A stretch of 52,356 bases of DNA, from NCBI GenBank assembly GCA_016744395.1, contig JADGEK010000006.1:2706-55061 (forward strand). Reading direction: 5' to 3'. Each line of letters opens with the position of its first letter. Within the stretch, counting starts at the first letter, position 1. Source of the DNA: Gammaproteobacteria bacterium. GTDB taxonomy: Bacteria > Pseudomonadota > Gammaproteobacteria > GRL18. The notes beneath the pieces were generated by a model that was not told where the DNA came from, searched no databases, and saw only the letters and a program-made list of their open reading frames with translations. This document shows positions 19,053 through 28,010 of this stretch, in pieces. A program made the translations under genes and the position numbers.

Positions 19053-19157
19053 ATGACAACTGAAACAACTCTCAATATTGTGAAAACAATTTCCCTTGCA
19101 GGCGCAGCTTTAATCGGCCTTATGGCTTTTGCTTTGCTATTCAATATCACCATTTAA
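19053..19157 (+). CDS. 34-residue single-helix membrane peptide
   Basis: A short open frame encodes MTTETTLNIVKTISLAGAAL followed by IGLMAFALLFNITI, which is one transmembrane helix with a short polar N-terminus. The ribosome binding site is good (AGAAAGGA, nine bases before ATG). Three bases after the stop lies a 10-bp perfect hairpin. Those three features together suggest a real small gene, although I do not recognise a family. It lies between the tRNA-Asn terminator and the cytochrome gene. It could be a small regulator or stabiliser of a membrane complex, but that is only a guess from its shape. Confidence 0.5.
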   Translation: MTTETTLNIVKTISLAGAALIGLMAFALLFNITI

Positions 19158-19159
19158 TA

Positions 19160-19185
19160 ATACAATTATGCCACAATAATTGTAT
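19160..19185. terminator. 10-bp hairpin right after the 34-residue gene
   Basis: ATACAATTAT and ATAATTGTAT are perfect complements around the six-base loop GCCACA. There is no T tract (GGTATTTTA follows), so a terminator role is uncertain. Confidence 0.4.
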
Positions 19186-19244
19186 GGTATTTTAGGCTGG
19201 CTTATTTTTAGAAGCCTTTTAGTATTCTACTACCTTTTAAGTCC

Positions 19245-19336
19245 CCATTATCTTTGCAACAAGTATGTTCTGCCTTGAATCTCGAAGAAAGTTTCTATAA
19301 GGAAGCGCCCCTGAGGTGTCTTCCCAAAGATAATGG
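19245..19336. ncRNA. Possible structured RNA or leader element
   Basis: This sits in the 331-base gene-free stretch 19158-19488. CCATTATCTTTG (19245-19256) pairs perfectly over 12 bp with CAAAGATAATGG (19325-19336). The enclosed 68 bases can form at least one more helix (GGAAG with CTTCC) and possibly a CCTT/AAGG helix. Closing helix plus internal helices is the layout of a small structured RNA. The G+C content is higher than in the surrounding spacer. I compared it from memory with 6S, SRP RNA and common riboswitches and found no convincing match. It could act in the leader of the cytochrome gene 150 bases downstream or as an independent RNA; the strand is not known. Confidence 0.35.
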
Positions 19337-19488
19337 CATAAAAGCGCTCTCACTTTTTAAACAGTTAATCAATATTGGAACGACCAATATATGTTGAATC
19401 CGCTAATAAACTGAAAAAGACATTGAATAACCTCTGCCCTACCCTATATACTTCATTAATCTTTTTGCACTTCCCACACAGGTAAAAT

Positions 19489-19935
19489 ATGAAACACTCT
19501 ATTTTAATGATTTTTTTTTGTTGCTCAGTTTTTTATTCATCCGCTTCGTTTTCAGAAGATGACTCAGAGGATGTGATTAAATATCGCCAAAATACGATGA
19601 AAGTCATCTCTATGCATTACAAATCATTAAAATTACTGTCTGCTGGAAGGATTACTCAGCCTGAGCAGTGGCTTCCACAAGCACAAGGCTTAAACAACAT
19701 GGCCAAAATAGTGTCTGCTTCTTTTCCAGAAGGTTCAGATTTTGGTGAGACTGACGCTAAAGAAGCTATCTGGGAAAACAAGACTGATTTTAATAAAAAA
19801 GCGGATGCTCTAATAAAATTTTCTGGTCAGTTGGTTTCACTGATAGAAAAAGGTGAGCAAAAACAAGTATCTGAGCTACTACGTGAAGTGAGTCAATCTT
19901 GCAAAGATTGCCACAAACGCTATCGAGAAAAATAA
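19489..19935 (+). CDS. Periplasmic class II cytochrome c (c'/c-556 type)
   Basis: This 148-residue protein has a signal peptide (residues 1 to about 22). The mature part is a four-helix bundle rich in Lys and Glu, with a single heme motif CKDCH at residues 138-142, near the very C-terminus, as in cytochromes c' and c-556. The heme would bind covalently to Cys138 and Cys141 with His142 as ligand. The conserved N-terminal segment YRQNTMKVI contains Met42, which could be the second axial ligand as in c-556. Such proteins carry electrons or bind NO in the periplasm. The gene stands alone, with a hairpin just after the stop. Confidence 0.87.
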   Translation: MKHSILMIFFCCSVFYSSASFSEDDSEDVIKYRQNTMKVISMHYKSLKLLSAGRITQPEQWLPQAQGLNNMAKIVSASFPEGSDFGETDAKEAIWENKTDFNKKADALIKFSGQLVSLIEKGEQKQVSELLREVSQSCKDCHKRYREK

Positions 19936-19938
19936 AGA

Positions 19939-19978
19939 GTGCGAAGGCTTGGAAATGATCTAAGCCTTCTTCCCGCAC
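19939..19978 (+). terminator. Hairpin downstream of the cytochrome gene
   Basis: GTGCG...CGCAC encloses GAAGGCTT...AAGCCTTC three bases after the stop codon. There is no T tract after it, so it could be a terminator or an mRNA-stabilising hairpin. Confidence 0.55.
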
Positions 19979-20120
19979 TAAAGCAATAAAACTCTGAGTA
20001 TTATACTATTCTAGAGTCAATATCAATTAATAATATAATCTGCATATACTTTTCATTGGCAAAAATGAAGCCAATGGACACAATCTTAACGGCTAAGATT
20101 CCTCGGTTATGCGGTATAAA

Positions 20121-20501
20121 TTATCCTTTAGAGTCTATCCACTTTCTTGCGGTTTTGAGATCTTCAAACATTTTCATTTCCCATGTCGGATTGATTTGAG
20201 TCGAAAGCTCAATAAAGTGAACACACAAATTTATAATTTTGTCATCAGTTGCCACTAAGGCTAATTTGATATTTTTGACATACATCGCAGCACCTGTTGC
20301 CACAGCCACTGGGTACTCCACATGGATTTCAGTCAACAGTTCACCGTTCACACCAGTATAATCACCAATGATGTAACTAATATTATCGATACGTTTATCA
20401 CCAAACAGCTGACCCAGCCCTTCTATATGAGTTTCTGGACTGAATAAGCCTGTATAGCTGGATATCACTCCTTTTTCTTCCCAGATTATTTGGTTAGGCA
20501 T
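20121..20501 (-). CDS. Conserved hypothetical protein, STAS/SpoIIAA-like fold suspected
   Basis: This 126-residue soluble protein starts IIWEEKGVISSYTGLFS and has a middle block ISYIIGDYTGV, then LALVATDDKIINLCVHFIEL, and ends WEMKMFEDLKTARKWI. The order of an N-terminal strand, an IGD-like turn, an ALVATD strand and a C-terminal FEDLKTARKW helix resembles small SpoIIAA/STAS-like proteins. That assignment is by pattern only. No catalytic residues stand out. A good ribosome binding site (GGGA, eight bases) precedes the ATG. It is a monocistronic gene facing away from mutS. Confidence 0.6.
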   Translation of the reverse strand: MPNQIIWEEKGVISSYTGLFSPETHIEGLGQLFGDKRIDNISYIIGDYTGVNGELLTEIHVEYPVAVATGAAMYVKNIKLALVATDDKIINLCVHFIELSTQINPTWEMKMFEDLKTARKWIDSKG

Positions 20502-20700
20502 ACTAAAATCCCGTCTCTAAAGACAATAAAGTTATAAATAAAAGAGCTTACTCTTAAAATCATTGGTTCTAATATCATAAAATCAATTAGCATTTTTCAG
20601 CATCAGACAAAACATCACCAAGCTCGCTGGTTACTTAACTTGTCATATCATATAATGAAACTCAATCTTATTCAGCCCTAAAAGAGTTTATTATTGTCAT

Positions 20701-23364
20701 ATGACTGCGCAAAAAAATAACACACAAAACGCCCCACAATATACTCCAATGATGCAACAGTACATGAAAATTAAGGCTGAATTTCCCAATATGCTGGTGT
20801 TTTATCGCATGGGTGACTTTTACGAACTCTTTTTTGATGATGCTAAACAAGCTTCACAATTGTTGGATTTATCTCTAACAGCACGAGGACGCGCTAATGG
20901 CGAACCCATTCCCATGGCAGGACTGCCCTATCATGCCGTTGATAATTATCTAATTAAACTGGTTAAACTCAATCAGTCTGTAGCCATTTGTGAACAAATT
21001 GGTGACCCTGCCACTTCCAAAGGCCCCGTAGAAAGAAAAGTAGTTCGCATCATTACCCCTGGTACGATTACTGAAGATAATCTGCTTGACGATAAAAAAG
21101 ACAACTTACTGGCTTCCATTTTTGTTGAGTCATCAAATAATGTCAATGACGAAACCAATCTTTATAAGGACAAGACTTTTAAAGCATTTGGACTGGCAAT
21201 CCTTGATTTAACCAGTGGTCAATTTACAGTTTCTGAACTCGATAGTCTGGAATCTTTACAATCAGAGCTAGAACGCCATAGACCTTCAGAATTATTACTG
21301 GAAGAAGGTTCTGTATTTAGAAACATTCTACAACACCAACTAGGCAAGCAAACGGCCTTTGCTGAACAACCATCCTGGTGGTTTGAAGAACAGTCAGCCC
21401 GGCAGAGCTTAAATCAACAATTTGCCACTCAGGATTTAAAGGGCTTTGGTTGTGATCATTTTCAAAATGCTCTAAAAGCTGCTGGCTGCCTGCTTCAATA
21501 TGTGCAAAATACACAACGCACAGCTCTGCCCCATATACACAGTTTAAAGCCTGAACAACATAATACCTCAGTGATATTAGATACTATCAGTCGCCGCAAC
21601 CTGGAAATTGATTTTTCCCTGAGCGGTAATAAAGATCATACCCTAATGGCAGTGATTGATAAAACATCAACCGCAATGGGCAGTCGTCTGCTGGGTCGAT
21701 GGCTTAACCGTCCTCTACGAAATCAAACCATTCTAAATCAACGCTACCAAAGCATTCAATGTTTACAAACGAATAATCAATATGAAGCACTTCACCCACT
21801 ATTGAAACAAGTGGGTGATATAGAACGAGTACTCACACGCATTGCTTTAAAAACAGCTCGACCCAGAGATTTTGAGCGGCTAAAAAACTCACTGGCTGTT
21901 TTGCCTGTGCTCCAGGAAGAGTTAAAAAATGAATCCATTGTGTTGGCAGACCCGCTGATTAAAGAACTCGCACAACAAATTGCAGAATTCCCTGAGCAAC
22001 ATGATCTACTAAATCAGGCCATCATCGAAAACCCACCCGTGCTTATTCGCGATGGCGGCGTCATTGCCGTAGGCTACAATACTGAACTGGATGAACTACG
22101 AAACATCCAAAAAAATGCCAACCAATTTTTAATTGATCTAGAAATAAGAGAAAGAGAACGCAGTGGCATTCCAACTTTAAAGGTCAATTATAATCGAGTA
22201 CATGGTTTTTTTATTGAGGTCAGTCGTGCTCAGTCTGATAACGTGCCTGATGACTATCAACGTAAACAAACTTTAAAAACTAATGAGCGCTATATCACCC
22301 CTGAACTCAAAGCATTTGAAGATAAAGTACTCAGTGCCAATGAAAAAGCGCTAGCCAAAGAAAAAGCATTGTATGAAGCACTTTTTGAACTCTTTGTGCC
22401 TCATTTAAGAGCATTGCAATTCAGTGCCCAGGCCCTGTGTGAACTGGACGTTTTAACAAATTTTGCAGAACGAGCCTTTACTTTGCAATGGTGTCAACCA
22501 CAATTAAGCAACGAGCCCTGTCTATCAATTATGCAAGGCCGCCACCCTGTCGTCGAACACATTCAGGATGAGCCCTTTGTTGCCAATGACATGCTTTTCA
22601 ACAACGCTCGACGCATGCTACTCATTACAGGGCCAAACATGGGGGGTAAATCAACTTATATGCGTCAGGCCGCCTTACTCACACTCATGGCACATATAGG
22701 CAGTTACGTACCAGCAGATTCCGCCGTTTTTGGGCCAGTGGATCGAATTTTTACCCGAATAGGTGCCTCCGATGATCTGGCAGGCGGGCGCTCAACATTC
22801 ATGGTTGAAATGACAGAGACTGCAAATATTCTGCACAATGCCACCAAAGAAAGCCTGGTCTTAATGGATGAAATCGGCCGAGGCACCAGTACCTATGATG
22901 GTCTGTCACTTGCTTATGCTTCGGCTCATTACCTGGCCAGTCAAAGCCAGGCATTCACTCTTTTTGCCACACATTACTTTGAACTCACCCATTTACCCGA
23001 CTCATTTGAACAAATCGTTAATGTACACCTGGACGCAGTGGAACATGGCGATAAAATTGTTTTTTTGCATAAAGTGCAAGACGGATGTGCTTCACAGAGT
23101 TATGGTATTCAAGTTGCGGCTCTAGCGGGTGTACCCAAAAAAGTCATTGAAATGGCCAAAACAAAACTATTGTCCCTTGAAGACAGCTCTTTGGTCAGTG
23201 AAGAAACACACAGTCAGCTAATAAAAAAGAACACAGCGGTAAAGGACAGTCAATCTCAAGAACAAAATGAGCTCTCAATAGCATTTGAAAAAATTGACCC
23301 TGACAACTTATCCCCCAGAGAAGCCTTAGAATTAATTTATAAATTAAAAGGAAAAAGTGATTAA
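20701..23364 (+). CDS. mutS: DNA mismatch repair protein MutS
   Basis: MutS recognises mismatches and small loops and starts repair with MutL. The 887-residue protein is complete. The mismatch-contacting FYE (residues 40-42) sits in [16 protein letters not shown]. The Walker A ATPase site [13 protein letters not shown] lies near residue 645, followed by the Q-loop region, [18 protein letters not shown] (Walker B) and [11 protein letters not shown]. The C-terminal tail ending [11 protein letters not shown] matches the family's dimer/tetramer region. It is a monocistronic gene here, with no strong ribosome binding site visible. Confidence 0.97.
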   Translation: MTAQKNNTQNAPQYTPMMQQYMKIKAEFPNMLVFYRMGDFYELFFDDAKQASQLLDLSLTARGRANGEPIPMAGLPYHAVDNYLIKLVKLNQSVAICEQIGDPATSKGPVERKVVRIITPGTITEDNLLDDKKDNLLASIFVESSNNVNDETNLYKDKTFKAFGLAILDLTSGQFTVSELDSLESLQSELERHRPSELLLEEGSVFRNILQHQLGKQTAFAEQPSWWFEEQSARQSLNQQFATQDLKGFGCDHFQNALKAAGCLLQYVQNTQRTALPHIHSLKPEQHNTSVILDTISRRNLEIDFSLSGNKDHTLMAVIDKTSTAMGSRLLGRWLNRPLRNQTILNQRYQSIQCLQTNNQYEALHPLLKQVGDIERVLTRIALKTARPRDFERLKNSLAVLPVLQEELKNESIVLADPLIKELAQQIAEFPEQHDLLNQAIIENPPVLIRDGGVIAVGYNTELDELRNIQKNANQFLIDLEIRERERSGIPTLKVNYNRVHGFFIEVSRAQSDNVPDDYQRKQTLKTNERYITPELKAFEDKVLSANEKALAKEKALYEALFELFVPHLRALQFSAQALCELDVLTNFAERAFTLQWCQPQLSNEPCLSIMQGRHPVVEHIQDEPFVANDMLFNNARRMLLITGPNMGGKSTYMRQAALLTLMAHIGSYVPADSAVFGPVDRIFTRIGASDDLAGGRSTFMVEMTETANILHNATKESLVLMDEIGRGTSTYDGLSLAYASAHYLASQSQAFTLFATHYFELTHLPDSFEQIVNVHLDAVEHGDKIVFLHKVQDGCASQSYGIQVAALAGVPKKVIEMAKTKLLSLEDSSLVSEETHSQLIKKNTAVKDSQSQEQNELSIAFEKIDPDNLSPREALELIYKLKGKSD

Positions 23365-23397
23365 AATACTTCGGCTCATTTTTTCATTATCACCAAA

Positions 23398-23442
23398 TTG
23401 TCATACATCCGTCATTTAGACGTCATATTGAAACCATAAAAT
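23398..23442 (+). promoter_or_regulatory. Three-repeat Pho box and -10 element of the beta-helix gene
   Basis: TTGTCAT, CCGTCAT and ACGTCAT start at 23398, 23409 and 23420, exactly 11 bp apart, with 4-bp spacers rich in A and T. This is the geometry of PhoB sites (7-bp repeats every 11 bp, core GTCAT). TAAAAT (23437-23442) lies 10 bp after the last repeat, matching the spacing of the E. coli phoA promoter, where PhoB replaces the -35 element. The start codon is 30 bases further on. Confidence 0.8.
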
Positions 23443-23472
23443 TCTTCCATACTTATTTTTAAGGGATTATTT

Positions 23473-24714
23473 ATGAAGTTTAAAATTTTATGTGCAGCTG
23501 TCACCACCACACTCCTTTGCACCACAACAAACTCAATGGCTTGGGGAAAAGTTTATAATGAAGCGTCCTTGCAATACGCAATAGACAATGCTAACTACGA
23601 TACCAGTATTAATAAAATTATTTTTACTAAAAATGCAAAAATCATTCTTACCTCTCCTATCATATATAATGGCACTCAGTCATTAAAATTAATTGGTAAT
23701 AATGCCACAATCGATGGTAGTTCAGCTGGTAGTTTTACATTAGATGAAAATTTAACCGCAGTGACTGAAGATGGTACGCTCATTTTTAATACGGCAGCCA
23801 ATCTTAGCTTTCGTAAGTTAAACATTATTAATAGTGCCACTCGAGGTATTGTCATCAATATACCTGCAACTGCTGACACCGATGAAATTGAAGTGAATTT
23901 ACATAAAATCAGTATAACTGATTCTGCACTTTATGGCCTGCACATTGATGATAATGCTGATGAATTTGATGATGGCCAAACAGGTTCAAGTGTTGGCATT
24001 AATTTGAATATCAGTCGTTCAGACTTTACAGGTAACGGCACAGGTGCCATTGATTTTGATGGCATTCGTGTCGATGAACGTGCAGACGGTAACATCAACG
24101 CTGTCATTACTCACACTCATATAGATGGTAATGGTGGTGATGGCATTGAATTAGATGAAGCGGGTAACGGCGATGTTGAAGCGACAATGATTCATGTGAC
24201 TTTAAATAACAATGGTTTTTATAACGAGACTGATCTGGATGATGGTTTTGATATTGATGAAGCTGATGAAGGTGATATTGAAGTAAAACTAATCAAGGTT
24301 GAAGTCAAAGATAATAAAGATGAAGGCCTGGACTTTGATGAAGCAGGTGATGGCGACGTTGAACTAAAATTGAGTCGAGTCACTGTCATAAACAATTCCG
24401 ATGAAGGTATAAAAGTTGATGAAGCAGATACAGGTAATATCAAAGCCACATTAAAAAAAGTTCAAGTTCTCCAAGGCGGTGATGATGGCATTCAATTCAC
24501 TGAATTAGGAACTGGTTACATTGAAGCCTATTTAAAGAAGGTTATAGCTGATAATAATAAAAAGTATGGCATTAAGATGGAACAATGGCATACTGAAGAA
24601 GAAGTCACTATAGTGGAAGATGCTGGCTTTCTTAAAACCCAAAAAGTCTCCCTTATGAACAACGCGAAAGGTGATGATGTTAAACTCAACAATATGATTT
24701 TCGAATCCAAGTAA
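23473..24714 (+). CDS. Secreted acidic right-handed beta-helix protein
   Basis: This 413-residue protein has a signal peptide (MKFKILCAAVTTTLLCTTTNSMA, cleaved near residue 23) and then a parallel beta-helix body. From about residue 200 it is built from repeats of 34-38 residues of the form DGI(E/D)xDEAxxGDIExxLxxVxVxxN. Five copies are clear. Asp and Glu are concentrated at fixed positions, which would form an acidic face. Proteins with this fold are pectate-lyase-like enzymes or adhesive surface structures. No catalytic Arg/Asp set of a polysaccharide lyase is obvious. A Pho box lies just upstream, so expression probably rises under phosphate starvation. A role in the phosphate response is inference. 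Confidence 0.78.
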   Translation: MKFKILCAAVTTTLLCTTTNSMAWGKVYNEASLQYAIDNANYDTSINKIIFTKNAKIILTSPIIYNGTQSLKLIGNNATIDGSSAGSFTLDENLTAVTEDGTLIFNTAANLSFRKLNIINSATRGIVINIPATADTDEIEVNLHKISITDSALYGLHIDDNADEFDDGQTGSSVGINLNISRSDFTGNGTGAIDFDGIRVDERADGNINAVITHTHIDGNGGDGIELDEAGNGDVEATMIHVTLNNNGFYNETDLDDGFDIDEADEGDIEVKLIKVEVKDNKDEGLDFDEAGDGDVELKLSRVTVINNSDEGIKVDEADTGNIKATLKKVQVLQGGDDGIQFTELGTGYIEAYLKKVIADNNKKYGIKMEQWHTEEEVTIVEDAGFLKTQKVSLMNNAKGDDVKLNNMIFESK

Positions 24715-24758
24715 ACCAATATTTTCTGAAAGACTGCCCTCTAATGACCATGAACCCA

Positions 24759-24804
24759 TTCGCTTTGGGTATCACCCCAAGGACGCTCGAAGCGAAGCCT
24801 TTTT
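24759..24804 (+). terminator. Terminator of the beta-helix gene
   Basis: TTCGCTT pairs with AAGCGAA, enclosing TTGGG...CCCAA, followed by GCCTTTTT. It lies about 45 bases after the stop codon. The stem has a large internal loop, so the fold is less certain than for a simple hairpin. Confidence 0.55.
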
Positions 24805-24953
24805 CTGAGAACCGATTGTATATAAATACGCGATACAATATATTTGAGGCTTTTAGAAAAAAAGACAATCTTCATTTTCAAAGACAGCGGATATAAGAAG
24901 AACGTGAGCCACAATTATAATACGTTTTACTTATAGAATTAAAAAATGCTCTT

Positions 24954-25556
24954 TCAGATTTTCTTCCAACATAAAATTCGATTATTTTCTGGCATTTCAT
25001 AATCAGTCAGCAGTTTCAAATCATTTTCTTGTGCCAAAGTATCGACGTCAGAAAAATCTCTGATACCACTTTGTTGATCACGAGACTTGAGCCAATCATC
25101 AAAATGCTCATTACTCAAACTGGTATAATTGCCATTGTAATTAAATGGACCATAGATCAACATAATACCATCACGCTTAAGAAGTGTCGGTGCTCGCTGA
25201 AAAAAGAGCTGTACTTCATTCCAATGCATAATATGTAAAGTATTGGCAGTGTATATTGCATCGACATTCAGCTCTGGCCAATTTTCTTGTGCGACATCCA
25301 ATGAAATAGGTGATTGAATATTTTGTAATTGTCCATCCTGACAATATTCATCCATCCACATTTGAATGCCACTTAAAAACTCAAAGCGTTCACTGGTATG
25401 CCACTGTAAATGAGGCATTGCCTGAGCAAAATGTATGGCATGTTGACCTGTACCACTCCCAATTTCAAGAAGATTTTGAGAAGAGGCTAACAAAGGTTGA
25501 ATCACATTCAAAATAACATCTTTATTCTGTTCACATGATTGTGCAAAGGGTTTCAT
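24954..25556 (-). CDS. DUF938 family predicted methyltransferase
   Basis: This 200-residue protein has the SAM-binding motif LLEIGSGTGQHAIHFAQ near residue 31. It also has WHTSERFEFLSGIQMWMDEY and the segment VDAIYTANTLHIMHWNEV, which together are characteristic of DUF938. The GxGxG loop is intact, so SAM binding is likely; the methylated substrate is not known for the family. The end of the upstream FemAB-like gene is only 47 bases away on the same strand, so the two may share a transcript. Confidence 0.87.
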   Translation of the reverse strand: MKPFAQSCEQNKDVILNVIQPLLASSQNLLEIGSGTGQHAIHFAQAMPHLQWHTSERFEFLSGIQMWMDEYCQDGQLQNIQSPISLDVAQENWPELNVDAIYTANTLHIMHWNEVQLFFQRAPTLLKRDGIMLIYGPFNYNGNYTSLSNEHFDDWLKSRDQQSGIRDFSDVDTLAQENDLKLLTDYEMPENNRILCWKKI

Positions 25557-25603
25557 AAAATATTTGTTGTCCTTAACTGATTTTTTACAGGGGATTTTAA
25601 AGC

Positions 25604-26755
25604 TTATTTAGAAGACTTTTTATAAGGTAAGTGTTGGTTCATATCCTCAATATAATGTAACACATTCGCCTTTTCATGTTCAACAAAATGAATTATGGAT
25701 TGCTCAAAAGGGCTCTGCATTAAATAATGTGCTGAACGCGTTAAAGTGGGTACAAATCCACGAGAAACCTTATGTTCACCTTGGGCACCTGGTTCAAACA
25801 CAGCCAGTTTATTTTCGATACAGTACTCAATTCCCTGATAATAACAGGCTTCAAAGTGTAGCCCTTTCACCGTCTTGTCACAGCCCCAAAATCGACCGTA
25901 CAAATGAGTATCACTGCAAAACATCAACGCCCCTGCAATACACACACCTTCTTGTTCCGCCAAAACCAGCACAACCTGCTCAGGCAGTTTGGTAGCAACT
26001 TCCTGAAAAAAGTTATAATTAAGTGTCGGAGTTCCCCATTTTTCATGAAACGTTCGTTCATAAAAATAGGCCATCTTTTGCCAATCCTGCTCACTGGCCT
26101 GATGACCATTGAGTCGTTTAAGGGTGACACCTGCATTTTTGACACCTTGACGTTCTTTAATAATATTTTTTCTTTTACGGGATGAAAATTGATCTAAAAA
26201 GTCGTCAAAACAGCGATAGTTTTGATTGTGCCAATGAAATTGGCAATCATGACGAATTAGCATACCCTGCTCTTTGAGCCAGTTTAATTCCGATTCATGT
26301 GGAAAAAGAAAATGAAAGCCACTAGCCTCTAATTGTGATGCAACATCTTTGAGTATATTAATCAATAAAGGATAAAACGCAGCCGTTATGTCTTCTTTAG
26401 ACACATTTTTTGAGACCAACAGACGTTGTCCCAAGGCGGGTGTGTAAGGAATGGCCGAAACCAGTTTTGGAAAATACTTTAAGCCGTGCTGTTGCCAGGC
26501 TTCTGCCCAGGATTGATCAAAAACAAATTCCCCATATGAATTGTATTTTTCATAGAGAGGCATTGCAGCTACTAATTCATCATCCTCATAGACTGCAATA
26601 TGTCTTGGTAACCAGCCAAACTTCTTACCAACGCAATTGTGCGCTTCCAAAGCAGCAAGAAATTCATGACGTAAAAAAGGATTATTGTTTTCAATCAGTG
26701 CATTCCATTGCACAGCTTTAATTTGTGTGATGTGGTGGCAGATTTCAACTTGCAA
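25604..26755 (-). CDS. FemAB-like/GNAT-fold protein (COG3146 family)
   Basis: This 383-residue cytoplasmic protein matches the FemAB-like family formerly called DUF482. It has an early NNNPFLRHEFLAALEAHNCV, then PLYEKYNSYGEFVFDQSWA and GLKYFPKLVSAIPYTPALGQ. Later come SRKRKNIIKERQGV and AGALMFCSDTHLYGRFWG, and near the C-terminus EPGAQGEHKVSRGF. The protein has an acyltransferase fold, but the substrate is unknown. The start codon is TTG: no ATG or GTG fits the family start, and an in-frame TAG lies just upstream. Confidence 0.87.
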   Translation of the reverse strand: MQVEICHHITQIKAVQWNALIENNNPFLRHEFLAALEAHNCVGKKFGWLPRHIAVYEDDELVAAMPLYEKYNSYGEFVFDQSWAEAWQQHGLKYFPKLVSAIPYTPALGQRLLVSKNVSKEDITAAFYPLLINILKDVASQLEASGFHFLFPHESELNWLKEQGMLIRHDCQFHWHNQNYRCFDDFLDQFSSRKRKNIIKERQGVKNAGVTLKRLNGHQASEQDWQKMAYFYERTFHEKWGTPTLNYNFFQEVATKLPEQVVLVLAEQEGVCIAGALMFCSDTHLYGRFWGCDKTVKGLHFEACYYQGIEYCIENKLAVFEPGAQGEHKVSRGFVPTLTRSAHYLMQSPFEQSIIHFVEHEKANVLHYIEDMNQHLPYKKSSK

Positions 26756-26790
26756 AACTAGGCATCCATTCTCAGAAAAGCAAATCTACT

Positions 26791-27594
26791 TTACATTTTG
26801 CTATAAAGATTAGTCGCTGTATTCATATATTTTAAAAGCTGACGCACGGTCAATGAAATTAGAAAAGCATTATTCTTATCATCAAGAGAATGGCTAAACA
26901 AATCATAGGACTTGCCAGCCTTGGTTAATAGCGCAGTGACTTCTTCAGTGTTAGCTTCATAATTATTTAAATAAGCCAGACCTGCTGTAAATGCTTTGCG
27001 TGATTTAGCCAGTTCATTAAGATAATAATCATCTGTAAAGCCCCAATCACGTAATAGATAAAACAATTCAATTCGTTGGCTTAGCATACGCTGACGACCA
27101 GAGATATTGACCACTTTTCCCAGTTCCTTACCTGACAGTTTTTCTAAATCCAAAACAATTTTGTGTGATAGAGAAAGCAATTTTTCATTCATTTTAACCA
27201 GAGCAGCAACATTAGTTTTCTTTGCCGTATCCAGTACCAGCACCTTATAGTCAGGCCATATTTTATTAATCGCAGTTAAAGATTCTTTGACACCTGCAAC
27301 ACTTTCAAAATCTTTTAGAAAGTTCAGACCTTGCTCATATCGTTGCAGAGCATCATTCAATTTTTCATCAGGTTTTATATAAAAATGATCTTGTCCCAAT
27401 TGACAATAGGACTTTAACATTCTTTGGGTTAACATCCGCTGCAAACCAGCTCTGTTAATGGCATTATTTAAAGTGAGTTCATCAAACTCTGCGGATGCCA
27501 TTCCAGGCACACACAAACTCGCAATTAAAAGGACAGAGAAAACAAACCGCTTCAAACGAAAACTAGTAACATTATAAGTGTGTGTTTTTATCAT
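26791..27594 (-). CDS. Secreted protein with two PilJ/type IV pilus sensor N-domains
   Basis: The protein has a signal peptide (LKRFVFSVLLIASLCVPGMASA) and two copies of the PilJ-type (type IV pili methyl-accepting transducer N-terminal) sensor motif. The first reads INRAGLQRMLTQRMLKSYC and the second ISGRQRMLSQRIELFYLL, about 110 residues apart. In chemoreceptors and NarX-like kinases this helix pair binds small ligands such as nitrate. Here no histidine kinase, HAMP or methyl-accepting domain follows, so it is a free-standing periplasmic sensor-like protein. The start is uncertain: an upstream ATG adds 14 residues, and both lack an ideal ribosome binding site. The internal start is used because the signal peptide then begins with a basic N-terminus. 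Confidence 0.75.
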   Translation of the reverse strand: MIKTHTYNVTSFRLKRFVFSVLLIASLCVPGMASAEFDELTLNNAINRAGLQRMLTQRMLKSYCQLGQDHFYIKPDEKLNDALQRYEQGLNFLKDFESVAGVKESLTAINKIWPDYKVLVLDTAKKTNVAALVKMNEKLLSLSHKIVLDLEKLSGKELGKVVNISGRQRMLSQRIELFYLLRDWGFTDDYYLNELAKSRKAFTAGLAYLNNYEANTEEVTALLTKAGKSYDLFSHSLDDKNNAFLISLTVRQLLKYMNTATNLYSKM

Positions 27595-27636
27595 TAGTGG
27601 CCACATTTCCTGACACGCTGGCTTGTCGTGTCGCAT

Positions 27637-28010
27637 AAGTCAGACGAGTTAATTATTCCTATTAACACTATCTGATTTTAAATATTGAGTCATTACTAAT
27701 CATTAGAATGATAAACGAGCTAATCTTGAGTAATACTATCAGAAAATACAATGTTTTACACACATCCACGAATTTACTTATATATATCCTTGATAAAAAT
27801 CAAAAATGAACACTAAAGAAAATGATTAAAAAGCGGCTCCTAACCTATGTCCAAGTGACGAGGCAAATTGGTATAAGAGCAGTGTTAGCCGTTAGGGTTA
27901 TCTATTTAGTAGCTAAGCACATTACTTGAAACTATTGATTTTATTATTATTTAGCCTTGACTTTTTTTTTGTAACAATCGTACTATCGGTCAAATACAGG
28001 GGTTGAAGGG
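27637..28010. other. 374-base stretch without a gene
   Basis: No open frame with a ribosome binding site is seen on either strand. It is A+T-rich, with a G+C-richer island near 27830-27895 where CGGCTCCTAAC and GTTAGCCG can pair imperfectly. The left part should hold the promoter of the PilJ-domain gene. I see no convincing terminator for the TPR gene. Confidence 0.5.

Noticed and set aside
19245-19336. 6S RNA candidate
   Set aside because: The hairpin layout is suggestive, but I could not match the known conserved bubble or ends from memory, so I list it only as an unnamed structure.
23473-24714. CRISPR-like repeat array
   Set aside because: The repeats are within a continuous reading frame and are imperfect at the DNA level; they are protein repeats.
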